From Hyphomicrobiales bacterium (GTDB lineage Bacteria > Pseudomonadota > Alphaproteobacteria > Rhizobiales > Rhizobiaceae), in contig UBYX01000007.1 in assembly GCA_900469955.1 (NCBI GenBank), positions 109,709 through 173,708 on the forward strand: DNA of 64,000 bases, written 5' to 3'. This document shows, piece after piece, positions 19,092-27,757 of the stretch. The position numbers were made by a program, and so were the translations under genes. The notes under the pieces are model-generated. The model saw only the letters and a list, made by a program, of their open reading frames with translations. It was not told the DNA's origin and searched no databases. Numbering within the stretch: position 1 is the first letter of the stretch; each line of letters starts with the position of its first letter.

Positions 19092-19970
19092 GTGAATCAT
19101 TTTGCTGACGCACGGGTTCTGGTAGTTGATGACGAGCAGAACATCTTGGATGCATATCAGCATGTCCTCAGGGAAATTGTTTGGTCTCCTCCTGACAAGA
19201 TCGTGAGTCTAGCGGCGGAGCTGTTTGACGAGCCGCCGCCAGCGTCATCTGGCGGGACCACTATCGCGGCCGTGGATTTTTGCAGGCAGGGTGAGGACGC
19301 TGTTCGAGAGATCGAAGAAAGGCAGGGTGAAGGAACATCCTATCCTGTAGCCTTCATAGACATGCGGATGCCTCCTGGAATTGACGGATTGGAGACAGCC
19401 AAACGCTTGCGCCAAGTCAACCCGAGTATCAACATCGTCGTCGTTACCGGCTATTCGGACCACGCCCCTCGGCAAATCGCCTCAGAGATCGGCTGTAGTG
19501 ACCGTCTATTTTACCTCGTTAAGCCCTTCAACGCCGACGAGTTGCTCCAACTGACCGTCACTCTGATCAATAGATGGAACTCGGAGAAACGGCTCGCTGA
19601 CGAGTTGGCAACCAAAATCGCCGAGCTCGACCGGTCAACTGCCGCCCTGAAGGAGAGCGAAGACCGGGCAAGGAAGCTCAGAGAAAACATCGATGAGCTT
19701 GTTGGTCAGCTTCGTGACGAGTTTATCGGAAAAAATAGCGCTCAAGTTTCCGCTGATGAATTTGACCTGCGATCCGCAAGGGTCGCCGGAGAACAATTCA
19801 TGCCAATGCTGCGGTATTCCGAGGCTCATCAGGCGGCGTTCCAGGAAGGGCGCGCTGCAGCCGGGCACGTCCTTGGTCTTGGACTATGCCCCTACAGTGC
19901 AGTCAACGAAGCTGAGCTTTTTTCGGCATGGATCGCTGGTTATAAATCGGGTCCGGATAATGTTTCGTAG
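19092..19970 (+). CDS. Receiver-domain protein with ribosome-modulation-factor-like C-terminus
   Basis: The chosen GTG start has GGAG 8 bases upstream; ATGs at 19023 and 19071 lack a good site. The 292-residue product starts with a receiver domain like that of the preceding gene (VLVVDDE, phospho-acceptor D90 in FIDMRMPPGIDG, RLFYLVKPF) with the same kind of insertion. A coiled-coil linker follows at about 160-215. The last ~45 residues read AFQEGRAAAGH ... LCPY ... FSAWIAGYKSG, the A-x3-G-x2-A / CPY / W-x2-G pattern of ribosome modulation factor and CrpP-like proteins. I infer an RMF-like output domain; this rests on pattern only. It is last in the kinase operon. Confidence 0.8.
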   Translation: MNHFADARVLVVDDEQNILDAYQHVLREIVWSPPDKIVSLAAELFDEPPPASSGGTTIAAVDFCRQGEDAVREIEERQGEGTSYPVAFIDMRMPPGIDGLETAKRLRQVNPSINIVVVTGYSDHAPRQIASEIGCSDRLFYLVKPFNADELLQLTVTLINRWNSEKRLADELATKIAELDRSTAALKESEDRARKLRENIDELVGQLRDEFIGKNSAQVSADEFDLRSARVAGEQFMPMLRYSEAHQAAFQEGRAAAGHVLGLGLCPYSAVNEAELFSAWIAGYKSGPDNVS

Positions 19971-20233
19971 CCTCTAGATTCCAATGGCAGTCGGCCGGGT
20001 GCACTCTCCTGTGGCGTCGGCGACTTCGTCGGCGCCCTTGCACCGCAGCATTCATCAAAACGGAATGATTTGAGAAACAGGTGCGCGTACTCCAAGACAT
20101 CGCTCCAGGCGAAAAGCCCTAGGGCCAGCAGTTCTGCTCTCCATAATGCTGAACGATGAGGGCGCTCGATCTCAACGGGATTGGTGATACGATTGCCGAC
20201 GACCGGCTTAAGCGCCCGCGCTTTCGGCCTTCT
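19971..20233. other. Intergenic region between signalling operon and AEC gene
   Basis: About 260 bases between convergent genes. I see no gene or clear terminator hairpin. Confidence 0.4.
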
Positions 20234-21169
20234 TTAGGGCGCCGCAAGCTGATCGGCGGCGATCATCACCAGTGGAATAGTGAAAAACGAAGCCACTGTC
20301 TGCACGGTCGCGGTTGCGGCATAAAGATCTGCGTCGCCTCCCATCTTCTTGGCGAGCAGATATCCGTTCATGGCGGTCGGCACGCTGGCGCTCAAGGCGA
20401 GCAGCACGAGCGTTTCGCCGCCTAATCCGAACAGGAGCCCTACGCCAACCATGACCGCCGGGAACGCTATGAGCTTTAGCACCGTACCGAGCACCACCAT
20501 AGCGCTCGGCTTGAGGGCATCGGCTATCCGCAGACCGGCACCGACGGCGATCAGGCCAAGGCTTAGCGACGCCTGTGACACGAGCCCGACCGTCGTCATA
20601 AATGGTTGATAGATCGGGATGTGCAGAAGATTGACGACGATGCCGGCCACGCTGCTGAAGATCAGCGGATTGGTGATGATGCGAACGGCAAATATCCGGT
20701 ATCCTTGCCATCGACCGGAAAACCAAAGCAGCACCGAGACGTTGAGCAGGTTGATCGGCACGATGATGGCCGCCATGATGACCGCGATTATCGCAATCCC
20801 ATCTGGTCCGAAAGCTTTTTGGCCAATTGCGAGAGCCACGAACGCATTCCAGCGGGTCGAGCACTGGAAGAGGGAGCTGAAGGCCGATGCGCCGACACCG
20901 GTGCGCCGAAGGCCGGGCCAGAGCGCCAGGACGAAAACACCCATCAGTATCACGGCGCCGTTCGACACCGCGCCGACCATTCCTATGTCGATTTTTGTGA
21001 AGTCTGCCATTGCGAGCGTGTAGAAAAGCAGGGCCGGAAACAGGACGTAATAGCCTAGTTGCTCCAGGCCGTCCCAAAGCGTCGCATTTATGAAGGAGCT
21101 TCGCTTCAGTGCTGCACCGAGTAGTACGAGCAGGAAGATCGGCAGGATACTTTCAAATATCAGGAGCAT
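20234..21169 (-). CDS. AEC-family transporter (auxin efflux carrier-type permease)
   Basis: A 311-residue membrane protein with about ten hydrophobic segments in the AEC (MdcF/YfdV/auxin carrier) pattern. It starts with a helix FESILPIFLLVLLGAALK and ends with the helix FFTIPLVMIAADQLAAP. Such proteins are secondary transporters, often for dicarboxylates or related anions; the substrate here is unknown. The start MLLIFES is preferred because a 19-codon longer frame adds only polar residues. It is divergent from a TetR gene 176 bases away, its probable regulator. A truncated copy of its 3' end lies 6.2 kb to the left at 14058-14200. Confidence 0.88.
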   Translation of the reverse strand: MLLIFESILPIFLLVLLGAALKRSSFINATLWDGLEQLGYYVLFPALLFYTLAMADFTKIDIGMVGAVSNGAVILMGVFVLALWPGLRRTGVGASAFSSLFQCSTRWNAFVALAIGQKAFGPDGIAIIAVIMAAIIVPINLLNVSVLLWFSGRWQGYRIFAVRIITNPLIFSSVAGIVVNLLHIPIYQPFMTTVGLVSQASLSLGLIAVGAGLRIADALKPSAMVVLGTVLKLIAFPAVMVGVGLLFGLGGETLVLLALSASVPTAMNGYLLAKKMGGDADLYAATATVQTVASFFTIPLVMIAADQLAAP

Positions 21170-21345
21170 TTGCCAGCAATTGGATCGCGTTTCCCCCTCG
21201 TTAGTCTCTTGCTGGGCGGCATGCAATCAAACAGATGCGCAGAGACATGTCAGGCTCCCGTTATCTTGTGCATTGGACCTTCAGCGGCTTGCAGTGCTTG
21301 CAGCCGCGCATTATCGCGGTAACAAGACCAACCGGTACACGTAAA

Positions 21346-21990
21346 ATGCTCCAGATCCCCGAAGTCACGGCGCAAGAAGGTTCGATTACGAAGGTACGCA
21401 ACCGCGCCAGTACCGAGCGGACTATTTTCCTGGCTGCGCGTGGCCTTCTGGCGGAAGAGGGGTTTCAGCGCTTCGGCATAAACGCGGTAGCCCGCCGTGC
21501 CGGCTGCGATAAGCAGCTTATTTACCGCTACTACGGCGGCCTCGATGGGCTCATCGAGGCAATCGGGGCGGACCTCGGCACATGGGTTAAGGACCGCATT
21601 CCGGAAGACACGGGCGGCATGTTCCTGCTGACCTATGGCGACCTGATGGAGAAGCTTGCGATCTACTTCATGGAAGCACTGCGCGACGATCCGCTCGTCT
21701 GCAAGATTATTGCCTGGGAGGTCTCGCAGGACACGCCGCAGGTCCGCCGTCTCTCAGAGGCTCGGACCAAGGCTCTCGGGAAATGGCTGGATCGGATGCG
21801 GGGTTCGCTGACACCGCCAAAAGGCGTCGACGCGGCGACTACAAACGCAATCTTATTCGCGGCAATTCAGCATCTCGTGATTTCAGCTGCCGTGAGCGGA
21901 CAGTTCGCTGGCGTCGCGCTGCGCACCAACAAAGACTGGGACAAGGTTGCCAGCGCCATCTGCCGCTTGGTGCGCGCTATCTACGGCTGA
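21346..21990 (+). CDS. TetR/AcrR-family transcriptional regulator
   Basis: A 214-residue regulator. The N-terminal helix-turn-helix reads GINAVARRAGCDKQLIYRYYGG, and the rest is the helical ligand-binding domain. The chosen start MLQIPEV gives normal TetR length; longer in-frame starts at 21235 add unrelated residues. It is transcribed away from the AEC transporter gene, the usual layout for a repressor controlling a divergent transporter. No clear palindrome was identified in the 176-base gap. The ligand is unknown. Confidence 0.87.
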   Translation: MLQIPEVTAQEGSITKVRNRASTERTIFLAARGLLAEEGFQRFGINAVARRAGCDKQLIYRYYGGLDGLIEAIGADLGTWVKDRIPEDTGGMFLLTYGDLMEKLAIYFMEALRDDPLVCKIIAWEVSQDTPQVRRLSEARTKALGKWLDRMRGSLTPPKGVDAATTNAILFAAIQHLVISAAVSGQFAGVALRTNKDWDKVASAICRLVRAIYG

Positions 21991-22075
21991 TCGAGTTTTC
22001 CACAGTCCCGCCTTCCGTATTAACCATGCCGCGCGGTTTCCGTTGCGGTAAATCTCTGGCGCTCTAAGTTCGACG

Positions 22076-22091
22076 TTAACGCATCATTAAC
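22076..22091. promoter_or_regulatory. CtrA-type binding site
   Basis: TTAACGCATCATTAAC fits the full CtrA consensus TTAA-N7-TTAAC. It lies 26 bases upstream of the ATG at 22117, where it could overlap the promoter of the small membrane-protein pair. CtrA is the cell-cycle master regulator of alphaproteobacteria. The match is exact, but binding is inferred. Confidence 0.6.
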
Positions 22092-22116
22092 CAAGAACGA
22101 TCTGGACGCGGACGAC

Positions 22117-22287
22117 ATGGGAACTGCTGTCAGGGGTAAGGCATTGCTGATCGCCATGACCGCGATCTTTGCCATGCTGGCACTGAACATCGCCGTTCCG
22201 GCTGGGGTTCTTTGCGTCATGGCTCTAACGAGATGGCTCATGGTGCCGGAGATGTATCCGGTGGAGCCGAGGGGGAAAACCGCATGA
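22117..22287 (+). CDS. Small hydrophobic protein
   Basis: A 56-residue protein with one or two membrane helices (KALLIAMTAIFAMLALNIAV and GVLCVMALTRWLMV). The ATG follows a CtrA-type box, and the stop overlaps the start of the next gene (ATGA at 22284-22287), so the pair is probably co-translated. I do not recognise the family. Short length and coupling argue for a membrane partner of the downstream protein. Confidence 0.55.
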   Translation: MGTAVRGKALLIAMTAIFAMLALNIAVPAGVLCVMALTRWLMVPEMYPVEPRGKTA

Positions 22288-22616
22288 AGTGGTTCCTGAT
22301 TTTGTGGGCGGGGCCGGTCCTGCTGCTGACCAGCTGGTACGGGCTCTCTTACTACGACATGAGCTTCGGCTTCTTCATGCTGACGCGCCATACGCATGAT
22401 CTGGTCTTCCAGATCTATGGCAACGTCTTAGGAATTCCGCCGGAAACCATTCCACCGCTGGTAGCCCGTGCGATTGCCTTCGACAGCCTGGTCGTGTTCG
22501 CCATTATCGCATTCCGCAAACGCCGTCAGATTGCCGCCTGGTGGCGCAAGCGTCAGATTTCCAGGTTTGACGACGTTTCTCTGGCGAGTGACGAAAGCCT
22601 GTCGAGGGCTCCCTGA
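22284..22616 (+). CDS. Small membrane protein, DUF6105-like
   Basis: A 110-residue protein starting [20 protein letters not shown], with a first helix at about 3-20 and a second near 65-85 ([15 protein letters not shown]), then a basic and acidic tail. I associate this type with the rhizobial DUF6105 family, but from memory of the N-terminus only. The start is set by overlap with the preceding 56-residue gene; a longer frame from 22212 is in phase but would run through that gene. It converges on ruvX and overlaps its 3' end by 64 bases. Confidence 0.7.
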   Translation: MKWFLILWAGPVLLLTSWYGLSYYDMSFGFFMLTRHTHDLVFQIYGNVLGIPPETIPPLVARAIAFDSLVVFAIIAFRKRRQIAAWWRKRQISRFDDVSLASDESLSRAP

Positions 22617-23047
22617 AGAATGAAGCTTGCCGCGGCCGAATCGATCCGCTCGGCCCGTTTTGCCCGAGAAACGTCCATTTCCAGTAGCGCCCGTTCAGCC
22701 GCGACCGTGGAAAGTCGTTCGTCCCAGTAGACGAAGGGAATAGCGGTCTTCTCGCTCATGGAGCGTACGAAAGCCCGGGTTGCCTGAACGCGCGGGCCGG
22801 AGGAGCCGTCCATGTTCACCGGCAGGCCGATGACGAAAGCCGCCACCTTTTCCTTCGCCGCAAAGCTCAACATCATCTCGGCATCCTTGGTGAACTTCAC
22901 CCGCTTGATGACCGGACGGGGAGAGGCAAAGCGCCGACCGATATCCGACATGGCAAGACCGATCGTCTTGGTGCCGAGATCAATGCCGGCGATAGCCTGG
23001 GCGGGCTCGAGGGCTTCGGCCAATTCCTCGATCGTCATCACTGCCAT
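22553..23047 (-). CDS. ruvX: Putative pre-16S rRNA nuclease / Holliday junction resolvase-like RuvX (YqgF)
   Basis: A 164-residue RNase H-fold protein. The first acidic residue is in [16 protein letters not shown], the second motif is [13 protein letters not shown], and the third is [10 protein letters not shown]. coli YqgF matures the 5' end of 16S rRNA; the older name is Holliday junction resolvase-like. It is normal length with all catalytic motifs present. The tail overlaps the convergent small membrane-protein gene, and it is divergent from the UPF0173 hydrolase gene. Confidence 0.93.
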   Translation of the reverse strand: MAVMTIEELAEALEPAQAIAGIDLGTKTIGLAMSDIGRRFASPRPVIKRVKFTKDAEMMLSFAAKEKVAAFVIGLPVNMDGSSGPRVQATRAFVRSMSEKTAIPFVYWDERLSTVAAERALLEMDVSRAKRAERIDSAAASFILQGALDRLSSLARETSSNLEI

Positions 23048-23163
23048 TGCTGTTTGTTCCTCGTAGTGAAGCTGCTGCCGGTTCGTGGCCAGCGCCCCTT
23101 TCCTTTAGCTCCATATCGGCTATCTGTCGTTACCATGTTGACCCCTCTAGCAGGAGTAATGTC

Positions 23164-23868
23164 ATGAAGCTGACCTGGCTCGGCCATTCCGCCTTTCGCC
23201 TTGAAACTGCAAAGGCAAAGATATTGATCGACCCGTTCTTCACCGGGAACCCTGCCTTCACCGGGCAAGATGCAAAAGCCGCAGCCGAGGGGGTGACCCA
23301 CATCCTGCTGACCCACGGTCATGGCGATCATGTCGGCGATACCATCCGGATTGCCAAGGAAACGGGCGCGACGGTTCTGGCCAATGCCGACCTTGCCGCA
23401 TGGCTCGGCAGCAAGGGCGTCGAGAAGCTGGAAATGGGCAATACCGGTGGAACCGTTGCCTTTGACGGCTTTACCGCGACCTTCACCCAGGCGCAGCATT
23501 CGTCTGCGAAGATCACCGAAGACGGCGTTTCCCATAGCCTCGGCAACGCAAACGGCCTGATGCTGCATTTCGACGACGAGCCGTCCGTACTGCATATGGG
23601 CGATACGGACATATTCACCGATATGGGGCTGATTAACGAACTGCATCAGCCGGATATCGGTATCGTGCCGATCGGAGACCGGTTTACCATGGGCGGAGCT
23701 GTGGCAGCTTTAGCCTGCCAGCGCTTCTTCGATTTCAAGCATGCCATTCCCTGCCACTACGCAAGCTTTCCGATTATCGACCAGACGCCGGAAAAATTCG
23801 TGAAAGGCATGGAAGGCACCCGCACCCGCGTGGAAACGCCATCCGTGGGCGGCAGCCTCAGCTACTGA
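23164..23868 (+). CDS. UPF0173 metal-dependent hydrolase
   Basis: A 234-residue metallo-beta-lactamase-fold protein. The start [14 protein letters not shown] is the conserved family N-terminus, so longer in-frame starts are rejected. The metal site HGHGDHVGD is intact, with further ligands in HMGDTD and the CHYASFP segment. The substrate is unknown. It lies just upstream of gatC-gatA, a common neighbourhood in rhizobia. Confidence 0.93.
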   Translation: MKLTWLGHSAFRLETAKAKILIDPFFTGNPAFTGQDAKAAAEGVTHILLTHGHGDHVGDTIRIAKETGATVLANADLAAWLGSKGVEKLEMGNTGGTVAFDGFTATFTQAQHSSAKITEDGVSHSLGNANGLMLHFDDEPSVLHMGDTDIFTDMGLINELHQPDIGIVPIGDRFTMGGAVAALACQRFFDFKHAIPCHYASFPIIDQTPEKFVKGMEGTRTRVETPSVGGSLSY

Positions 23869-23978
23869 TGCTTGGCCCGCCGGGGAAGGTCGCGCGTTGA
23901 ATTCAGACGCGTTATCCTGTTGCGAAGGGCGGGCATGGCCATTATAGCGGGGAGGATTTTTCTTGCCCGGAGTATGCC

Positions 23979-24266
23979 ATGTCCGTCGATCTCGCCACTG
24001 TGAAGCGCGTCGCGCGCCTTGCCCGCATTGCGGTCACCGAGGAAGATGCCAATCGCATGGTGGGCGAGCTGAACGGCATCCTCGGTTTTGTCGAACAGCT
24101 TGGCGAAGTCGACGTCGCCGGCGTCGAGCCGATGACCTCCGTGACGCCGATGGACATGCGCAAGCGCACCGACAATGTCACCGACGGCGACAAGGCTGCG
24201 GATATCGTCGCCAATGCTCCGTCCACCGATTACAATTTCTTCCTGGTGCCGAAGGTCGTCGAGTGA
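23979..24266 (+). CDS. gatC: Asp-tRNA(Asn)/Glu-tRNA(Gln) amidotransferase subunit C
   Basis: A 95-residue subunit that helps fold and hold GatA against GatB. Family features include [19 protein letters not shown] at the start, then LGFVEQL and the VEPM(T)SVTP stretch. The full length is normal. It is followed 55 bases later by gatA. The complex amidates Glu-tRNA(Gln) and Asp-tRNA(Asn), which fits a bacterium using the indirect pathway. Confidence 0.96.
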   Translation: MSVDLATVKRVARLARIAVTEEDANRMVGELNGILGFVEQLGEVDVAGVEPMTSVTPMDMRKRTDNVTDGDKAADIVANAPSTDYNFFLVPKVVE

Positions 24267-24321
24267 GCGCGAAGTAGCGCCGCTCCTCTCCTTTTCACGC
24301 ATTCGAACATTTGATGTGACC

Positions 24322-25803
24322 ATGACCGAACTCACCAGCCTCACCATTGCCGAAGCCCGCGAAAAGCTGAAGGCCAAGGAATTTACCTCCGTCGAGCTCA
24401 CCGAAAGCTATTTGAAGGCGATCGATGCCGCCAACCAGGTGTTCAATGCCTATGTCGCCGTGACGCCGGAAAAGGCGCTTGAAATGGCAAAAGCCTCCGA
24501 CGCCCGTCGCGCCACTGGCCAGGTCGGCGCGCTGGAAGGTATCCCGCTCGGCATCAAAGATCTTTTCGCCACCCGCGACGTCCATACGCAGGCCTGCTCG
24601 CATATCCTCGACGGTTTCAAACCGAAATACGAGTCGACCGTCACCCAGAACCTCTGGGACGATGGCGCCGTCATGCTCGGCAAGCTCAACATGGACGAGT
24701 TCGCCATGGGCTCCTCCAACGAGACCTCGCACTACGGTGCGGTGATCAACCCATGGAAGGCGGCCGGCTCCAATCAGCAGCTCGTACCGGGCGGTTCCTC
24801 CGGTGGTTCGGCCGCCGCCGTTGCCGCGCATCTTTGCGCCGGCGCGACCGCGACGGACACTGGCGGCTCGATCCGCCAGCCGGCCGCCTTCACCGGCACC
24901 GTCGGCATCAAGCCGACCTATGGCCGCTGCTCGCGCTGGGGCACCGTCGCGTTCGCCTCGTCGCTCGACCAGGCAGGTCCGATCGCCCGCGACGTGCGCG
25001 ATGCGGCGATCATGCTGAAGTCGATGGCATCGGTCGACGCCAAGGATACGACCTCCGTCGATCTGCCGGTGCCGGACTACGAGGCCGCGCTTGGCCAGTC
25101 GCTGAAGGGAATGAAGATCGGCATACCGAAGGAATATCGCGTCGACGGCATGCCGGAGGAAATCGAAGCGCTCTGGCAAAAGGGCATCGCCTGGCTGAAG
25201 GATGCCGGCGCCGAGATTGTCGATATCACCCTGCCGCACACCAAATACGCCCTTCCGGCCTATTATATCGTGGCGCCCGCCGAAGCCTCTTCAAACCTCG
25301 CCCGTTACGATGGCGTGCGCTACGGCCTGCGCGTCGACGGCAAGGACATCGTCGACATGTACGAGAAGACCCGCGCCGCCGGCTTCGGCACCGAGGTCAA
25401 GCGCCGCATCATGATCGGTACCTACGTGCTGTCTGCGGGTTATTACGATGCCTATTACCTGCAGGCACAGAAGGTTCGCACGCTCATCAAGCGCGACTTC
25501 GAAGTCGTTTTCGACGCCGGTGTCGATGCGATCCTGACGCCCGCCACCCCGTCCTCCGCCTTTGGTGTTGCCGACGAGGATCTGGCATCCGATCCCGTCA
25601 AGATGTACCTCAACGACATCTTCACCGTTACCGTGAATATGGCTGGTCTGCCGGGCATCGCGGTTCCCGCGGGTCTTGATCACAAGGGGCTGCCGCTCGG
25701 TCTGCAGCTCATCGGTAAGCCCTTCGAGGAGGAGACGCTGTTCCGGACGGCGCATGTCATCGAACAGGCGGCCGGGAGGTTCACGCCGGCCAAGTGGTGG
25801 TAA
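24322..25803 (+). CDS. gatA: Asp-tRNA(Asn)/Glu-tRNA(Gln) amidotransferase subunit A
   Basis: A 493-residue amidase-signature enzyme that releases ammonia from glutamine for the GatB site. The catalytic triad positions are visible: the Lys in GIKDLF, the cis-Ser in [11 protein letters not shown] and the nucleophile Ser in [11 protein letters not shown]. The start MTELTSLT is chosen because the longer frame covers gatC. The stop overlaps the GTG start region of the following acetyltransferase. Confidence 0.97.
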   Translation: MTELTSLTIAEAREKLKAKEFTSVELTESYLKAIDAANQVFNAYVAVTPEKALEMAKASDARRATGQVGALEGIPLGIKDLFATRDVHTQACSHILDGFKPKYESTVTQNLWDDGAVMLGKLNMDEFAMGSSNETSHYGAVINPWKAAGSNQQLVPGGSSGGSAAAVAAHLCAGATATDTGGSIRQPAAFTGTVGIKPTYGRCSRWGTVAFASSLDQAGPIARDVRDAAIMLKSMASVDAKDTTSVDLPVPDYEAALGQSLKGMKIGIPKEYRVDGMPEEIEALWQKGIAWLKDAGAEIVDITLPHTKYALPAYYIVAPAEASSNLARYDGVRYGLRVDGKDIVDMYEKTRAAGFGTEVKRRIMIGTYVLSAGYYDAYYLQAQKVRTLIKRDFEVVFDAGVDAILTPATPSSAFGVADEDLASDPVKMYLNDIFTVTVNMAGLPGIAVPAGLDHKGLPLGLQLIGKPFEEETLFRTAHVIEQAAGRFTPAKWW

Positions 25804-26585
25804 GCGGACTTACAATCCGGGCAATGGCCGCCGCCGATCATGAGGCGGTCGCCGAAGTGGGCTTTGCAGCATGGAAATCCAGCGGCAAAGACGAGGCGGC
25901 GTTTGAAGAGCCCAAGGTTGTCGAGGCCGCCCGCACAGCCTTCCTTGACTATCCCGCGACAGCCAAAGGCGACGTCGCAGTTGCCGAACTGGCGGGCAAA
26001 GTAATCGGCTGGGCCGCCCGCGAAGACGAGCCGGATCATATCTCCGATATCTGGGTCGATCCGGCTTTCCAGGGCCGTGGTGTAGGTTCAGCTCTCCTCG
26101 GCCATCTCCTGGCACGTATTTCCGCCGACGGCTTCCGGTCGGCGAAGATCCACACCCGCGCCACCAATACCGGAGCGATTGGCCTTTATCAGCGTTCCGG
26201 CTTCTCGATCGTCCGGCGCGGCCCGGAGCAGGATCCGAGCCTTGGTACTATCCTTGAGAAGGTCCATCTTGAGAAGGAGTTGCTCGCAGATCGCGAGCAG
26301 GGAGGTGGCTTCATGGCAAAATCCAATCTTGCGCAAATGGTGGAGGCATTCGACCGTCTTTCGGCAGGTGGTTTCAAGGTGGACACGGATTGGCAAACCG
26401 TACACCAAATCTGCCAGGATCATGAAGGTGAGCAATTCTTCGACTGGGGCCATGCCCTATGCCATCGCATTGAAGGCGACGACTGGAATGCAGACTACTG
26501 GTATGGCCGCGCCGGCAAGACCCGCACGGGATCGATCGCTGACGAGTGGTCGGTGATGCGGACAGAACTTTCGGCGCATCTTTGA
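25794..26585 (+). CDS. GNAT acetyltransferase joined in frame to an orphan C-terminal domain
   Basis: The first ~165 residues form a GNAT fold; motif A reads [22 protein letters not shown], and an [13 protein letters not shown] strand follows. From residue 174 (position 26313) an unrelated ~90-residue module begins, [16 protein letters not shown], with conserved-looking [26 protein letters not shown]. That Met has a strong ribosome-binding site (GGAGGT at 26301-26306), so the module may also be translated alone. The start is a GTG at 25794 or 25797 overlapping the gatA stop. Substrate and role of the second module are unknown. Confidence 0.8.
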   Translation: MVVSGLTIRAMAAADHEAVAEVGFAAWKSSGKDEAAFEEPKVVEAARTAFLDYPATAKGDVAVAELAGKVIGWAAREDEPDHISDIWVDPAFQGRGVGSALLGHLLARISADGFRSAKIHTRATNTGAIGLYQRSGFSIVRRGPEQDPSLGTILEKVHLEKELLADREQGGGFMAKSNLAQMVEAFDRLSAGGFKVDTDWQTVHQICQDHEGEQFFDWGHALCHRIEGDDWNADYWYGRAGKTRTGSIADEWSVMRTELSAHL

Positions 26586-26596
26586 GGCGGGGCCTT

Positions 26597-26624
26597 CGCC
26601 GCGCGCCGATGACGACGCGCGGCG
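26597..26624. terminator. GC-rich hairpin between convergent genes
   Basis: CGCCGCGCG (26597-26605) pairs perfectly with CGCGCGGCG (26616-26624) across a 10-base loop, between the stops of the acetyltransferase fusion and yjhX. No T-run follows on either strand, so termination is only plausible. Confidence 0.4.
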
Positions 26625-26639
26625 GTCGATTGGCCACTG

Positions 26640-26897
26640 CTACCTGTTATCCTGTTCGGCTCTCACCAGCACCAATCCCCGTTCGGTGATGCGGTAGGGT
26701 TTACCCGCTTTGGATCTGATCGCCTTCTTCTGCTTGAGCTTACGGAAAGTAATCAGATCGAGGCGTGAGAAAACCCAGCCCTCTCGGGTATAGAGCTGCA
26801 GTTTTTCGATCTTGCGGTTTTCGTCGCGGGTGATTTCAATTCTGCCACCCTGGGCGAGCAGGTGAAGGATGCGCTGTTCGGCGCGGGAAATATCCAT
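26640..26897 (-). CDS. yjhX: YjhX-family (UPF0386) toxin-like protein
   Basis: An 85-residue protein matching the UPF0386/YjhX family almost throughout: MDISRAEQRILHLLAQGGRI at the start, then FRKLKQKKAI and GKPYRITERGLVLVRAE. E. coli YjhX is listed as the toxin of a YjhX-YjhQ pair whose YjhQ partner is a GNAT acetyltransferase; a GNAT gene sits on each side here. The start MDISR is the family N-terminus, 14 codons inside a longer frame. It is solitary on the minus strand. Confidence 0.9.
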   Translation of the reverse strand: MDISRAEQRILHLLAQGGRIEITRDENRKIEKLQLYTREGWVFSRLDLITFRKLKQKKAIRSKAGKPYRITERGLVLVRAEQDNR

Positions 26898-27179
26898 TGG
26901 TTTTGATGTCCGGATAGGCGCCCGCTTGCGAGCGCACAAAAACGTTGCCGGCGCTTTGGTTGGCGTCGGGGCTCTCGTTTTTGTCTGGGCCGGCGCGGCT
27001 TATATCGCTGACCGGCCCCTCAGAAGGTCTCTACGAAAGAGAACATCAAAACTCCATTGGTACGGTATCGCTGCTAGCATGTTTTCCCCAGGCGTCAAGC
27101 TGCATTGTGCGGCCGTGCCTATGTTCTTCTGGCAAAAGGCGAGACTCAGTGTTCTACTGGCTCGACAACAGGGGGTGCC

Positions 27180-27689
27180 ATGGTCAGCGTTCGCAATGCG
27201 CGTGAAGATGAAGTGGATACCCTTGCGGAGATCGGGTTTCGCGCTTGGGAAAAGGCCATGATCTCGATCGGCGAGATGACCGATATGCGCGAGAGCGCCT
27301 TTTCCGCCTTCCGGAATTTCACGCATTCCTCCTGGCTCACCATTACCATTGTAGAGCAGGGCGGGAGCGTGGCCGGTTGGGCCGCCCGCGAGAAGCTGGA
27401 CGAGCTGATCTCCGATTTCTGGGTCGATCCGGCATTCCAGGGTCAGGGGCTTGGCAAGCTGCTGCTCGAGGAGATCGAGGCGCAGATCGTCCATCAGGGA
27501 TTTGAGGTCGCGCGTGTCGAAACCCACGCCCGCAACACAGAGGCCGTCGGCTTCTTCGAAAAGCGCGGCTATTCCATCAACTGGCTGACTGTGGCCTACT
27601 CGCCCAAGATCGACCGGGACGTCCAGTCCGTCGGATTGTCCAAGCGTCTCGTGGTCGAAGAGCCGGAGACCTACGGACCGAGCTTCTAA
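27180..27689 (+). CDS. GNAT-family N-acetyltransferase
   Basis: A 169-residue acetyltransferase. Motif A is [21 protein letters not shown], and the later HARNTEAVGFFEKRGYS is the usual CoA/substrate strand. It resembles the GNAT half of the protein at 25794 (WAARE ... [13 protein letters not shown]), so the two are probably old duplicates flanking yjhX. The start is ATG with GGGGG 4 bases upstream. The substrate is unknown. Confidence 0.9.
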   Translation: MVSVRNAREDEVDTLAEIGFRAWEKAMISIGEMTDMRESAFSAFRNFTHSSWLTITIVEQGGSVAGWAAREKLDELISDFWVDPAFQGQGLGKLLLEEIEAQIVHQGFEVARVETHARNTEAVGFFEKRGYSINWLTVAYSPKIDRDVQSVGLSKRLVVEEPETYGPSF

Positions 27690-27757
27690 AGCTTGCGCCT
27701 CATCGTCATTTGCTCTACCTCCAGACAAAATAATCGAGACCATTTCACGAGCATCAG

